From Parelaphostrongylus tenuis (Eukaryota > Nematoda > Chromadorea > Rhabditida > Metastrongylidae), in NCBI GenBank assembly GCA_019055375.1, contig JAHQIW010007294.1:270344-334343 (forward strand): 64,000 nucleotides of DNA. Direction: 5' to 3'. The notes below the pieces were generated by a model that ran no database searches, was not told where the DNA came from, and saw only the letters and a program-made list of their open reading frames with translations. Below, one piece after another: positions 12,701 through 22,655 of this stretch (positions within the stretch are counted from its first letter, which is position 1; each line of letters begins with the position of its first letter). The translations under genes were made by a program, and so were the position numbers.

Positions 12701-15508
12701 GAACTTCCTTTTAGATCTTGCTCTGCTCAATGGTGCTCTCAGTGTGGGACCAAAAGTGGACAATGTTAGAGTCGTTCTATTTTTTCTTCATATCACTGAG
12801 GTAATCCTGTGCAGTGCTCAAAAAAAAGAGAACAGAACTCTAGTGAAAGAAGTGGTTTTTTTTACCTTTTATTTTGAACTTATAGCACGATAGGACTGGG
12901 CGATCTCGTACCATCATCACCACGTCTTCTTATCACTATGTTCGGTTTTATACTTGTTGGTCTTTCATTAGTATCAATGGTGATCAATCTTTTGCAAACA
13001 AAGGCAAGTCATTACTAGAATGAGGTGTTTTTAAAATTACAGTTATCAAAAAACTCACTATTGCACATTACATGCATAAAAAACGATGTTTAGCATAGAT
13101 TTTGAAGAAAGGAAATTTAATGAAAAAGGTCAGTAGTTTTCTTTTTAGTGACGTCATCTTCACTAGACTCAACAGAACGTTTGTTATAGATATCTAGGCA
13201 AAACTGTGGAAAAAAGAACGAAAAAACTCTTCTCAATACAAATGATTTGTCTCTAACTATATACCGAAATATAAACATCACCGATCCGGCAGCACTAAAA
13301 TTTTTTTTTGAACTCTTTCTGTTTTCAGTAGGATTTTTCTATGAATACTGAATGTTGCAGAACATTAGAGTCATAAGAGCTTACTGTTAGAATTTTTAGA
13401 TGAAAAAAAACTTATGAAGCTGGGCCAGTCACTGAAGACGACAGCATAATAGAAGCCGTACTCGAACTGGTTTCACCGCTCAATGATGTTCAAATTTATC
13501 GTCAGATTTCTGAAAATGAGGTATAATGAGAAATTCTGCAGAATGCTATTTAGCCTAGTAGCTGGGTAGTAAATGAAGATTAACTGGGATCATCTTGGAA
13601 AGGTTCCACATCAAAACTGGAAAGGCCCAGGAAATTTCCCCATGAGTACTCCTGCGTCATCAGAAGCCGTAGAAGTACATGAATTGTAGGACTTTTTGAT
13701 AAGTTGCATTGTTGGTAATGTTCTTTGAGCGACTAGAGTGCATGGAAAAGTTCTTATACATGTTAAGACGACTTATTGCCAAACAGCAACCCAAGTGGTG
13801 TTGGGGACACGACAAATTGATTTGAAAATGGTTTAGAAGCATTTCTGTTGTGATGAAAATAAGCATCAGTGCTCGATAACGACTATGAGCAGGTCGACAC
13901 AGACGAATCTCAGCCTACCAGCTATTCGACAGGTCTGTGCATTGAAATCAAATAGTAACGGTTTACCTTTCCTTTCTGCAGTTAGTTTAATAATATTCGC
14001 TGTAATAAAACAGTTTGTGACTATCATTAGATCAGCGGCTCACGTAAGGCACAATGATTGAATATTCTGTTAACCGCTCCGCGTCCCAGGCAAACTCACG
14101 AATCCTTCCATCTTTCGGGAATCAACAAAATGATTCCAAATTTGTTTGGGAGGATAACAACACTGACTTGATAATTGACACGCCTTCGCTGGTCATTATG
14201 ATTCACTTAGTCACTTTTGACGATGCGTAAGCATTCCAGACAGCCTTGAAGGAGCGTTTCATTGGAGTGCGATAACTATGTGCACTGAAATCGGTCTATA
14301 TATCTTGTCGGTTCCGGAACAAGCAAGGACCACTGGTTGCTTTTGAGACAGTCATTTCCAGTTCCAAGAAGGAGAGAAGGGAAAAAAGGAATTACAATCG
14401 AGAAAGGGCAATTTCCAAGGGATAAAATTCAAATAACTGTTCAGTCGTGTAAGGATACTATAGTGTCCTTATGATGTGGGAAATATTTTAATGAAGTCGA
14501 ATGCATGACACATCCCCTAGGGATTGATCGAAGAGTAGCTTCATCCTTTATGTTTTTACTTAATCAGTTCATAAACAAGTGAGTTGCACAAATAGTATTT
14601 AATGTTGATGTTGTACGTGAAAGTTGGCAATGTGCGTAATGTGAATTGATTGATATTAACCCTTTGGGGTCCATGGTCCCCATTGAATTGATGAGCTTGC
14701 GATACGCGTTACAACGGCACCACGATTAATTATCATTTTTTGTTTAGGAACCCAAATGAATACAGTTACCATTCTATTCTAACACATATTTATGCCATGA
14801 TATCGATTACTGAATATGTTTCTCACTCAAAATTAACTTATTAAAGTGTCTTTTAGATTGTGCTTCGGTCGGATGGAGTACACTGGGTGATGGATGAGTC
14901 ACCGGTGAAAAGTCCGGACGAGGTTTGTGATTTGCTAGAGTTTTTGCACCGATTTGTCTATAAACAGTATTAGTGGAAAGATTTTGGCAATCCCAGCCAC
15001 TCCTTATCTATTTCGCTTATCACTACATTTTTAAGGTAACACGACTGGTCGAGTTCGAAACTGGTTTACGAATATGTGAACAGATAGGTACGAATCACAC
15101 TAGTGTTTTTAAACAAAGGGCAACTATAGCCATCTGCCTGTGTCAATTTAGCGATGGGTGTTGACCATAAAAACATTTATTTATGAAATGCTTAAAGGCC
15201 TAAAACGTCTTTCGCAGATCTTGAACTCTTACTTTAGCAAGTTTTGTTGCTACCAGATGTCTTGTCAAGAAAAGGGAACAAAAAAGCGAACATATGATAC
15301 TGCATCGGCTCAGCAACAAAAAATGAATGAAAATATTCAGGAGACACCAATGAAGACAACGACAACGAAGAGAATCTTGTTCAAGAGACTGACGTACTGC
15401 TTGAAATGGAAGAAGACTGCAACTGATGAGATTTCGTCTTCAAAAAGTTCTTTTCATAGCAAAAATATGGTATTTAAGATTACTGAGAAAGAAAAGACAA
15501 AGAGATGA
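730..15508 (+). CDS. TWK-type two-pore-domain potassium channel (5' partial)
   Basis: Eleven exons: 730-840, 2811-2918, 5449-5570, 9662-9771, 9968-10122, 10983-11174, 12715-12800, 12886-13003, 13400-13520, 14857-14922, 15218-15508 (stop). Phases agree at every junction except one homopolymer. About 492 residues are visible. Order: cytosolic lead ending HKYGLK; M1 (exon 2, mostly I/L/V/F); extracellular loop with NNS glycosylation site; pore helix [11 protein letters not shown] and filter TIGYGHVYP, split by an intron inside the first filter Gly codon; M2 with FGIPL; basic linker; M3 ([13 protein letters not shown]); second pore [22 protein letters not shown]4 ([19 protein letters not shown]); long polar tail. 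Two P-loops with TIGYG/TIGLG define K2P channels, which pass background K+ current at the plasma membrane as dimers. Oddities: the intron after 13003 has a GC donor (AAG|GCAAGT). Exon 13400 has A8 where A7 is needed. The donor after 10122 (GTGAGA) keeps phase; a GTATGA at 10140 is the alternative. Which twk gene it is cannot be told. Confidence 0.93.
907..1236 (-). CDS. Possible terminal exon of an unknown gene, antisense in TWK intron 1
   Basis: An open frame of about 109 codons with balanced codon use follows an acceptor-like TAAGTTTAG and ends at TAA (907-909), overlapping an AATAAA signal on the minus strand. The peptide contains [30 protein letters not shown] and [13 protein letters not shown] recognise no family, and no upstream exon on this strand was located. 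It could be the last exon of a nested gene, a retrocopy, or a chance frame. Confidence 0.35.
   Translation of the reverse strand, partial: QLLLTLSSFYWHSTAGGSRMASDIDSQDQDSSSTPFAAFPFNQPANILRNALAWLLQIAGRSVPPAFYIQVNMRNFEDIFGGDMQGNESCAKSTEIWTVSCDHGLCEIK
1237..2286. other. TWK intron 1, remaining part
   Basis: No gene, repeat or RNA recognised in this AT-rich stretch. Confidence 0.5.
2287..2375 (-). repeat. tRNA-like SINE head or decayed tRNA
   Basis: On the minus strand an A-box-like GTGGCATAAGG and a B-box-like GGGTTCAAGCCC are spaced as in a tRNA, but the T stem and acceptor stem do not pair properly. Best read as a tRNA-derived SINE head, not a working tRNA. Confidence 0.5.
3535..4720. mobile_element. 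RZ-A fold-back element split by an RTE fragment
   Basis: The left arm (3545-3700) contains the RZ-A string GCCGAAACGTACG on the minus strand; the right arm (4555-4715) has the same family on the plus strand with GCCGAAACGTGCG. Between them sits an RTE fragment (3850-4545). The hammerhead-like cores have lost bases of CTGATGA in both arms. Confidence 0.55.
3850..4545 (+). mobile_element. RTE retrotransposon, 3' third of ORF2, degenerate
   Basis: Translated pieces match the conserved C-terminal part of nematode RTE polyproteins: [40 protein letters not shown], then a [12 protein letters not shown] end. Several stops and frame changes break it. It is a dead 5'-truncated copy; the RT catalytic part is absent. 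Confidence 0.8.
4935..5040 (-). repeat. tRNA-like SINE head (third type)
   Basis: On the minus strand GGCTTAGTGGTGCGCTGG resembles an A box and CGGGTCAAACTCC a B box. A related head appears on the plus strand around 35780-35850. Confidence 0.35.
5571..6371. other. TWK intron 3, left part
   Basis: No gene or known repeat recognised. Confidence 0.45.
6372..8030 (-). mobile_element. RTE retrotransposon, 5'-truncated and internally deleted
   Basis: The minus strand reads from the end of the endonuclease domain ([11 protein letters not shown] around 7960, [20 protein letters not shown] further in) through the linker and N-terminal RT motifs to the RTE C-terminus ([20 protein letters not shown] near 6440). 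A stop lies in the endonuclease part near 7870. The endonuclease N-terminus is missing beyond about 8030. The RT palm core is gone (see the pseudogene entry). Confidence 0.88.
6390..7568 (-). pseudogene. RTE ORF2 remnant, 392 codons open, catalytic RT core deleted
   Basis: An uninterrupted frame within the RTE copy. It retains the thumb-proximal C-terminus and early RT motifs: [44 protein letters not shown] and [13 protein letters not shown] (the first RT aspartate block). It then jumps from NQGVPTRYI directly to [19 protein letters not shown]. The deletion removes roughly 250-300 residues, including the FADD box needed for polymerisation, yet keeps the frame. It cannot be an active RT. Conservation of the frame may simply mean a recent insertion. 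Confidence 0.85.
8031..9661. other. TWK intron 3, right part
   Basis: No gene recognised. Bases 8640-8720 resemble the 3' part of SINE-B (AGTGCTAGAAATGGTGGGAT followed by ACGCAGTAAAA). Confidence 0.45.
10140..10982. other. TWK intron 5
   Basis: No gene or repeat recognised. A good alternative donor (GTATGA) stands at 10140, but I found no matching phase-2 exon in this interval. Confidence 0.45.
11175..11929. other. TWK intron 6, left part
   Basis: Nothing recognisable apart from AT-rich sequence. Confidence 0.4.
11930..12440 (-). mobile_element. Mariner relic, family 2
   Basis: Minus-strand translation gives pieces of a mariner N-terminal helix-turn-helix region ([30 protein letters not shown]) with stops. 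The flank GAACATTTCTTGCCA matches the terminal sequence of the family-2 copy at 54607-55005. Dead copy. Confidence 0.6.
12441..12714. other. TWK intron 6, right part
   Basis: Nothing recognised; ends in the strong acceptor CTTTTAG at 12708-12714. Confidence 0.4.
13521..14856. other. TWK intron 9
   Basis: No gene recognised. TTAACCCTTTGG near 14659 matches one end of the TTAA-type MITEs found at 40624 and 41236, but no partner end was found. Confidence 0.4.
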
Positions 15509-16819
15509 AATGTATGAATAAGTGGAAATCAATTGAATGACAATCAAGATCAGCTGTATCCATGGTGCTCTAGAAAATGTTATAAACTCATTCAAAAGAC
15601 TTTCGAATAGCAAAATATCATCACCGCTTTCAATTACATGACCCGTCAACACCTTGCATGAATAACAACATTCTTTCAAATCAACGCGTTCCAGTGAACC
15701 TTTGTTTCACAAAGATCTCCAAATTTTGAGTGTAGGTGCAGCTGCTGCTTGACCTTTCAGTTTTCTCCACAAATATCGTTGAATATCAGCCGTGTAGATA
15801 GATTCTCCCTAAAATCTCTAGATAGCGGTGTTGGGGCGTTCAAAGGTCTTCACCACAGGCAACCCTTGCGTATCAACCAAAGCTTTTTCTAAGTTAGTCT
15901 GTTGCCAATGTAATGACGCCGAAAAGTCGGAGGCTTGATGGGTACGGCGCAGGGTTGAACTAGTTTAGTGATCAAATGAACTGAATTGCATCTTCGACCA
16001 GTGCCACCTCTCTCCCTGTACGAATATTCGTGTAAAAAATTAACTCATTTGTTTACTATACTTTTGACACAATGTTAAAATAGCACCAGTCAACTTTCTT
16101 GTAGATCATATTATCACCAGTATATTAGCTAACCACCATGACTAGTGCAATAAATCGCGGTATTTTTGAGGGAGTATTTTTGATTCTTCAAGTCCATTTC
16201 TAGCGTTCAACAACGCAAAGCGGTCGCAAATGAGTAGTGCGAATCTTACCTGGTTTGGTGAACAACTACTGGTAAGCGAATTGCGGAACACTTCGTGAAT
16301 TCTGGCCCATGAATGCGTTTCCATAAAACGATTTGGGCTTCGAGCTAAGAGTGAGCTATACTAGATTGCTGCAAAACGTAATTGAGTGACACACTGAGAA
16401 GCTAATTTTCGAAAAAAATGAAACTTCCATATTTTAGTTGCCTCTAATGTGTGATGTATTAATTTATTGGAATTTATGCAATTTCCTATTACCTGATGAT
16501 AACGCCGCAAGGTGCTGTTTATAGACTGAACATAATACTGATCAATTGGGAACATTGGCAAAACCACGGATATCTGTAGTCATTGATTTCTTGCGACATG
16601 ACAAGAATTCACTAGAACCTTCATGATCAGATAAAGAATTCTTAAGGCATTAAAATTAGGGTAAGGTAAAGAAAAGTAAATGGTGGTGCTTTTCAACCCA
16701 GAAAGTAATCTCCATTTTCTTTTATAGAGATAGTTGATTTCGTTGAGAAGGAATTTTCTACGTCAATGAAATATTAGGTTTTGACTTGGGCTCTAAGGAA
16801 TTTTTTTCTAATTGTCTAG
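15509..16819. other. Downstream flank of TWK
   Basis: No gene or repeat recognised between the TWK stop codon and the orphan exon at 16820. Confidence 0.4.
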
Positions 16820-16924
16820 CAGTGTCGTCATGGCGATTATGGCTATACGATCATAGAGTGGATTCTTATGGGTGCAGTGATCGCGTTGGCTGTCGGCATT
16901 TGTACAATTGTATACGGCACAAAA
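16820..16924 (+). CDS. Orphan exon with one membrane segment, SLC6-like at best
   Basis: A 35-codon phase-0 exon between acceptor TTGTCTAG and donor GTAAGG. It reads QCRHGDYGYTIIEW, then a hydrophobic stretch (ILMGAVIALAVGICTIVY), then GTK. The Y-x-Y...W...G...IAL...IC...Y spacing resembles the last transmembrane helices of SLC6 neurotransmitter:sodium symporters. That comparison is from memory and weak. No neighbouring exons were found on this strand, so it may be a fragment or the edge of a gene continuing through repeats. Confidence 0.35.
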
Positions 16925-17419
16925 GTAAGGTTTCTGGCATATATTCGCATCTTGGATAAATACTGAGTGTTAGCGTGAGAAGATCAACATTGATTTCTGA
17001 AATTTCCTCCTATTCAATGCTGAATCTCCTTCGTATGAGATGACGGCTAATTATGGAAAAGAGCTAATTTATTGCCATTAATATTGATATGTAATAAGTG
17101 AGAAAGAAAAGAAAAACGTTGTACGCCCAAATACATGAGCATTCTTATAAATGATTGTAGTCAGGAAGGCTAAGCGAAGGCGCACTTTTCACGTTGTTTT
17201 GAGAATTCTTCCTGATTGCTTTTTGTCTTGAAAATACTTTTTCATAAGTTGAGAACACAATGTACCAATAACTTCAATTCAAACGTGCGTGCTTTCAAAG
17301 ACAATAACATGTGTGAACGCATTTCAAAGCCTGACGGGAGAGTTGTCGTTAAATCGAGTGGTTTATGAGTTTATGGCTGCTTGCATTTGTTGTTTCGGTT
17401 CTTTCTGATAAGGAGGGAA
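16925..17419. other. No feature recognised
   Basis: AT-rich; nothing recognised. Confidence 0.4.
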
Positions 17420-18172
17420 CAAGTAAGAAAACGATCTCATTCGCTCGAGAGGAAGTTTTCATAGGAGTGTTAGTAACCATTCGAAACCTGAGACGCTACC
17501 GCCCCACGTCGCCGGTGCCCACGTCGAAAATTATGTTTCATACTTGCTTATTCCTTCATTTTTATCACGCGTACAGTTCGCTGGAAGCCGGAAAGCATAT
17601 CAGTATGTAAAGAAATTTTCATAGTATCTTTGTCAATCTTTTATTTAGAGTTTCTTTCGAAGCGGTGAATAAATTTCCATGAATAACAAAATGTCAATCG
17701 TTCCGCCTTCCTCCGCCCTTGCCACGGCTTTCGCCTTGTCAAGTAGCCTGTAAAAACGCTGCCAAAAGTGCAGAAAAAGGATATCGCTAGAATCAGAAAA
17801 CATTGCCCTATCAGATAATTATTATTAGTCTAGAGAGAGTTTTGCGCGGTGAGGTTTAAAGCGCAATTCAAAGACTACAGGAGATCAAAGATCGTAAGAG
17901 CCTCATATAAAGCAAAACATTTTCGAATCTGAACCTTGTGCTATAGTTCGCGTACAAGTACTCTAAAAAAGGAGTTTTGCTTAAGGAAATATAAGAGAGA
18001 TAAGAGAAAAAAAGCGTGTTTTCATGGGAGATAATTTTTTTTGAATGTTAAAATGTTATGAAGGGATATTTTAAAAACCGACGCTGTGGGGCTGTAGCAA
18101 CAAGTCTCAGCTTTCGAATGGTACCAACACTCCTACGAAATATTCTTCTCTAGCGAATGAGAGAGATTTTTC
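17420..18172. repeat. Fold-back repeat FB-A, copy 1
   Basis: The left arm (17425-17640) and right arm (about 18020-18172, inverted) share segments such as AGGAGTGTTAGTAACCATTC and CCCCACGTCGCCGG. The same family forms fold-backs at 42410-43150 and 62810-63275 and a single arm near 52350-52560. No coding capacity. Confidence 0.6.
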
Positions 18173-18184
18173 ATTTATTCCCTC

Positions 18185-18515
18185 CTACCACATGACAAGT
18201 TGGCTCAACTAATAATGAAAGGATCTATTAAAAGATGAGCGTGGTCTTAATAAAGCACTCAAAATAAAGGTATAATGTGATTAAAATTGTGTTAGGTGAA
18301 ATTTCGCTTGATATAGAGTGTAAAACGTTCGTCTTCGATATCTCTCTGCAGGGAGAGCAGGCTCCTGAGAGAACTGACTAACAGAAAGCTCGAAAGACGA
18401 CGAATTCTGCCCGAGTGACGAGTCTGTAAGGACGAAACACGTGTATCGGGCTGTACAAGAGCCCTTACCAGACCACATGACAAGTTGGCTCAAATAATAA
18501 TGAAAGGATCTATTC
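18185..18515 (+). mobile_element. RZ-C repeat copy
   Basis: Contains the RZ-C core with a changed first base (GTGACGA, GTCTGTAAGGAC, GAAACACG) at about 18415-18460 and the family 3' flank (CAAGAGCCCTTACCAGACC). The flank TTGGCTCAA near 18490 is repeated near 18193. Confidence 0.6.
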
Positions 18516-18689
18516 CTTCCTAATCTGAAAGAAACATTTTTCGTCATTAGCTGTAATTTGATAATTATTAAATCAAATAGATATTCAATGCTACATTAGT
18601 ACATAAGAAAAGAGATTTAGATCTCTAGAAGGTGACTTTTTGAGCTTTTTTTCTCGTGATTTGAGTTTCGCGGAGAGATGAGGAGTGGT

Positions 18690-18950
18690 TAGTGATGCAA
18701 CCCAACAGGAAGCAAGGTCATCGCTCGGCCTTATCCCAATCCTCTCTTGCACTACGCATAGGACACCTTGGATCAGCTGTCTTCAAGTTAGTAAGAAGAA
18801 TCGAGCATGCTACGACATCTGTAAGAAATTGAAACCTCTATGCAGCAATCGAAACAACACTCAAGATGTTTCGAAAACCTTTGTGGACGGCGAATGCAAG
18901 AAAATAAATCAACTACAACCAGAGCTGAGATCCGCATAGTAGATTTGATG
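18690..18950 (+). repeat. SINE-B-like 3' fragment
   Basis: The sequence ending GAGATCCGCATAGTA resembles the tail of the SINE-B copies at 37100-37200, 52780-52865 and 63780-63850. The tRNA-like head is not evident. Confidence 0.35.
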
Positions 18951-19046
18951 ACAAATCATTTAGATAATTAGGGATAATTCAAATTTTAAATAAACCTTAG
19001 TCACGTAAAATCTCTAAGCGCTTCTAGAGCAATACAGCAAATATTA

Positions 19047-19789
19047 GATCTTATAAGTTTTGGCACTAGAGCAATAAACACCAAATTTATTAACCAGAAG
19101 TAGCTAAAATTGCTTGACAACACTATTCTAAGTATAAACCATCAGTCTCAGCACATCTGCCATCTCTCAAGCAACAAATTATTGCCGCCTTGTGCAGAAT
19201 TTTTTGAGCTTTCTTTTGGTACCTTGTCCATACGTGCTACATCATAACCACTCAACGAAGTATTTATCGCAATTGCTGTTTTAGGAGCACAACTTGCGAC
19301 GAATTACACGAACCGCTTTTGAAAACATCAGTCGTGAAAGGCTCAAGGATTTGTGCCCAGGTGAACAGTGCTTCGGTTTTTTGCCGAATTTAGCGCCCAC
19401 AACACCAACTTGAAGGATTAGTTGCGCTCCGGACGTCCATTGACAAAGAGGAAGTCGATCGAACTGGGGTGGCAGTTGCTGGATCATATGCCGTACAGCC
19501 TGACTTATCGCCGTCTGATTACCACCTATTGCGATCGCTGGAGCACTTCCTGAGCAAGAAAAAGTTCCGAGACATCAATCATTTGCGTTAAGGATTGACA
19601 ACTTTCTTTGATTCCAAAGATATGACGAGTTATGTGGGTGCAATGCTAGTATGTTGTCTGACATACGGCACAAATGTATTCAGGCTAATGGGCATACTCT
19701 GAATAGTTTTGTTAAGCAATATTCAATTACTTCTGGTTAATGTACTTGACTTTTATTGCCTTGTTACCTGAACTTACAAAAAGACCTAA
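19047..19789 (+). mobile_element. Mariner relic with both ends, internally deleted
   Basis: Ends are inverted (CTTATAAGTTTTGGCACTAG at left, AACTTACAAAAAGACC at right) and flanked by TA. Plus-strand translation gives HTH-region pieces (LRFFAEFSAHNTNLKD, LRSGRPLTKR), then the transposase C-terminus (SPSDYHLLRSLEHFLSKKKF), with stops. The catalytic middle is mostly deleted. Confidence 0.8.
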
Positions 19790-20948
19790 TATTTGCTATA
19801 ACTTTACACTGCTCCTAACTTCAAAAACTTTGGTTATTGGAAAATATGTGAAGTGGGCAAGATTTATGCAATGTTTCGCGTGACCACCATCGACGCTTAG
19901 ACGGCAGAGTCCAACATTTGTTTGAATGGATACGTTTACAATGTTAATTGCCTCAGGCAGCAGCGTTACCACACAGTTCTACACAATTTATACATGTTGT
20001 TTCAATGCTCATGTCGTTCCGGCCTTTATTTCATCACATAAAGCTTTCCTGTCAGATGTTCCTAGTCAATAGATAACTTTTAGACCACACACTTTGTGTT
20101 TGGAGTTGCTCGGAAAAAAATCCATTACGTCTATCGAGCAAGTTTTCTGACGAGAAATTTGAGTGGTAATCGAGTGTCATTCGCGTTATGATTGCTTAGT
20201 GAATTATAGCTAACGGACAGAGTATACCGGTATGAACAGTACTGATAGAAAAACAGCGTAAATCGTAAAGCATTACCAAATTTCAACAGTAGTGTGTGTA
20301 GAATGGACCACAATGCCATGATGTAATTAACATTATAAATTTCATTGCTACGCATTGAGAGACAGAATAAAGTCTCTACAGTTGTCGTCCTCACAGCTTC
20401 TCAATTTTTTTGACGTTCGGTAAACTGTTGTTTATTGCTTAAAAACCACCAAGTCTGAGATAGCCGAAGATTAAGCGTGGTGCTCTGGGTTGATAAACGA
20501 AATTAACCGTGCGAGAAGGCATGTGCCTGCGCTGGTACACGACTACTTACAAGCCTTTTTTGCTGATCGAAATCTTTTTAATGAATTTTTGACAGTCATT
20601 CGAAAGCTCAAATCTCTGCAATTTCATTGATGTGCTTGGTTTATGCTGCTCTCTTCAGTGGCTGTCGCAGCAAGAATAAATTTATGTCTTACATTCAGAT
20701 TGCTTTGTTCGTTAGCTGGGGACGGTGGTTGGGTCTAGACAATCTCAAGCTAAACTCATTTCTGTAAAGGTTTGCGCAGAGCGCTGTAGTAGCGAGTGAA
20801 AGTTTACGTTTCACTCCCAAAGTAGTTAGCTAGCCGCTTGAACATTGCATAAAGATCATTAGTGCTTATAAATAAGGTTCATGTGTTCTTTTTCGCCATA
20901 CAAAGTAGAATTTTCAAAAAGGAACTTTTCCGAAGCTATCTTCACTCT
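19790..20948. other. No feature recognised
   Basis: No gene or named repeat recognised. Confidence 0.4.
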
Positions 20949-21526
20949 AAGGTCGTTCCAAAAGTTCTCACACTGAAGCAATAAACACGAGATTTTTCAG
21001 CCAGAAGTGATCAAAATCTCATGATATTAGCCATCGCGCAATTGCATACCTTCTTGCGAGCATTTTGGAATACAATTTGTCTACAGTTACTTTAAGGTGG
21101 AGCTCTCGTGGAGACGTATTTGCTTGCTATTCATACACGAATGGCACGTAGGGGAAAAGCTAGTGAAGCGGCGGACAAGACTAAGGAGCTTTCTGTGGAT
21201 GGTCCAAGCGCGCCCGATCCTCCAGACTATTCTCACCAGTTTCAAACTTCGCGTACTCCGTAGCCGTTCTTTCTAAAACCGTATCATCGCCCTGAGCTCC
21301 ATTACTCTTGCCACGCCGCTTCACTATCATCTTGCTTAAGCGCCACTCGTGCATGACTAGCAAGCGCATCGTTTCTAAGACAGCTTCATTTTGAAGCAAG
21401 TTACATACTAAAATGTTTACAAGAAAATGCGAAACTGAGCGATTAGAAAATCGTGCAATTTTGACTACTTTTAGTTCGAAAATTTGGTGTTTTTTGCGGT
21501 AGTACTAAATCTTATGGAACGACCTA
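20949..21526. mobile_element. Mirror mariner (inverted 5' ends), copy 1
   Basis: Both termini carry the mariner terminal sequence (AAGGTCGTTCCAAAAGTT; ATGGAACGACCTA). The left arm encodes on the plus strand, and the right arm on the minus strand, the same transposase N-terminus (minus: RLLVMHEWRLSKMIVKRRGK, then ENSLEDRARLDHP). The arms meet head-to-head near 21185. No catalytic domain. Confidence 0.8.
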
Positions 21527-21619
21527 TTAAAATGAACGACCTTTATCGCTGGTCATAAATCCCTATGTCTCCATGAGAAAGATACATCCTTGCAAAAAGT
21601 TATTTATTTTCAACTGTTC

Positions 21620-22060
21620 TTGAAGTTTCAGTGTGCCAGATAATCATTTTTGAGCCACGTATGTCAAGTGGTGTATCAAATGGACTGACTTATACAGCCC
21701 GATACACGTGTTTCAACCTTGACGGTCTCATCAGTCGGGCGGTTCCCTTCGTCTTTTGCCAATCCTCTAGGGGCTCTCAGTTCACTATACTAAGATTAGG
21801 GACGACAAACATTTGACACTCTATGTCCGGTGAAATTGTCAGCGAACGCACAGTGTTGTACACTCGATTGCTCTTGGCTGGTGTCATTAGCATATCATAC
21901 CTTTGCTTTCGAGTACTTTCTTAAGGGCGTCATGGTCGAAACACGTGTATCGTGCTCTATAAGTCAGCCAAATTGACAGACCACATGACATGCGTGACTC
22001 AGAAATGATTATCTGGCATATTAAAATTTGAGCTGTGGTCTTAAGAAACTTTCGAAAGGA
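21620..22060. mobile_element. RZ-C inverted pair
   Basis: Two RZ-C copies face each other: terminal CCAGATAATCATTT at left and AAATGATTATCTGG at right. The left copy has an intact hammerhead-like core on the minus strand. The right copy keeps only GAAACACGTGTATC. Confidence 0.65.
21693..21734 (-). ncRNA. Hammerhead-ribozyme-like core (RZ-C)
   Basis: Minus strand: CTGATGA, hairpin GACC-GTCAA-GGTT, GAAA, then ACA...TGT helix and A. All conserved core positions of a hammerhead are present. Helix III would be only 3 bp. Confidence 0.45.
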
Positions 22061-22446
22061 AAAGTATGTTCTTGAAGTTTTTACTCTATCTTGTCTATGT
22101 TTTTGTAGTCACCCAATAGTTGCTAAAAAATAAAAATAATGCTAACTTTGATACTGAATTGATTTTGCGAAAAGACCTCTTATAGCATTATGTTAGTAGA
22201 GGATGCTTCCTCTACCAGTGGAAAGGAGATAATGCTTGCAATTGGTGCAATTGGCACGCTGTTTGAACTTCACAGCTGGTTTTGTTAGCAGTTTTACAGT
22301 AAAATTTTGAATCTAAGAATACCTCATCGCTACAAGAAGATAAATTACTACTAAAGGAAAGTCAAAAATTCTTTATACTAAGAGAAACGCCGGTTTCAAA
22401 AATCTTGCTTTTCGTAATGGACGAACGAGAAATATGTAGTACTTAC
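22061..22446. other. No feature recognised
   Basis: AT-rich; nothing recognised. Confidence 0.4.
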
Positions 22447-22655
22447 CAGTTTCTCTGAATGCCTGTGGCTTTTCACACGGAGCACTTTGTAACACAAAAC
22501 AATTCGAGCCCTCTTTGCATATGTGAACTTCAAACAATTCGTATTGATCAGGCAAAGCCCATAGACCTAAGCTATGAAAGTGGAAAAGGGTACACATGGG
22601 AAACAAGTGGGCGGATAAGGTGCGTAGCTTACATGTGGACAGCCACAATTACTTG
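22447..22655 (-). CDS. Possible exon pair of an unknown cysteine-containing protein
   Basis: Exon 22447-22571 (41 codons, acceptor TTTCATAG, donor GTAAGT) reads LWALPDQYELFEVHICKEGS and then NCFVLQSAPCEKPQAFRET. A 23-base exon (22633-22655) with matching phase and donor GTAAGC could precede it. The Cys spacing suggests a small secreted disulfide-rich domain; no family is assigned. No start or stop was found. Confidence 0.3.

Noticed and set aside
15030..15090. Extra TWK exon ([16 protein letters not shown])
   Set aside because: No GT donor follows and the acceptor is poor; the 14857 and 15218 exons already join in phase.
18281..18547. Small proteins starting MWSGKGSCTARYTCF seen at several places
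   Set aside because: The peptide recurs because the RZ-C repeat recurs on both strands; no coding evidence.
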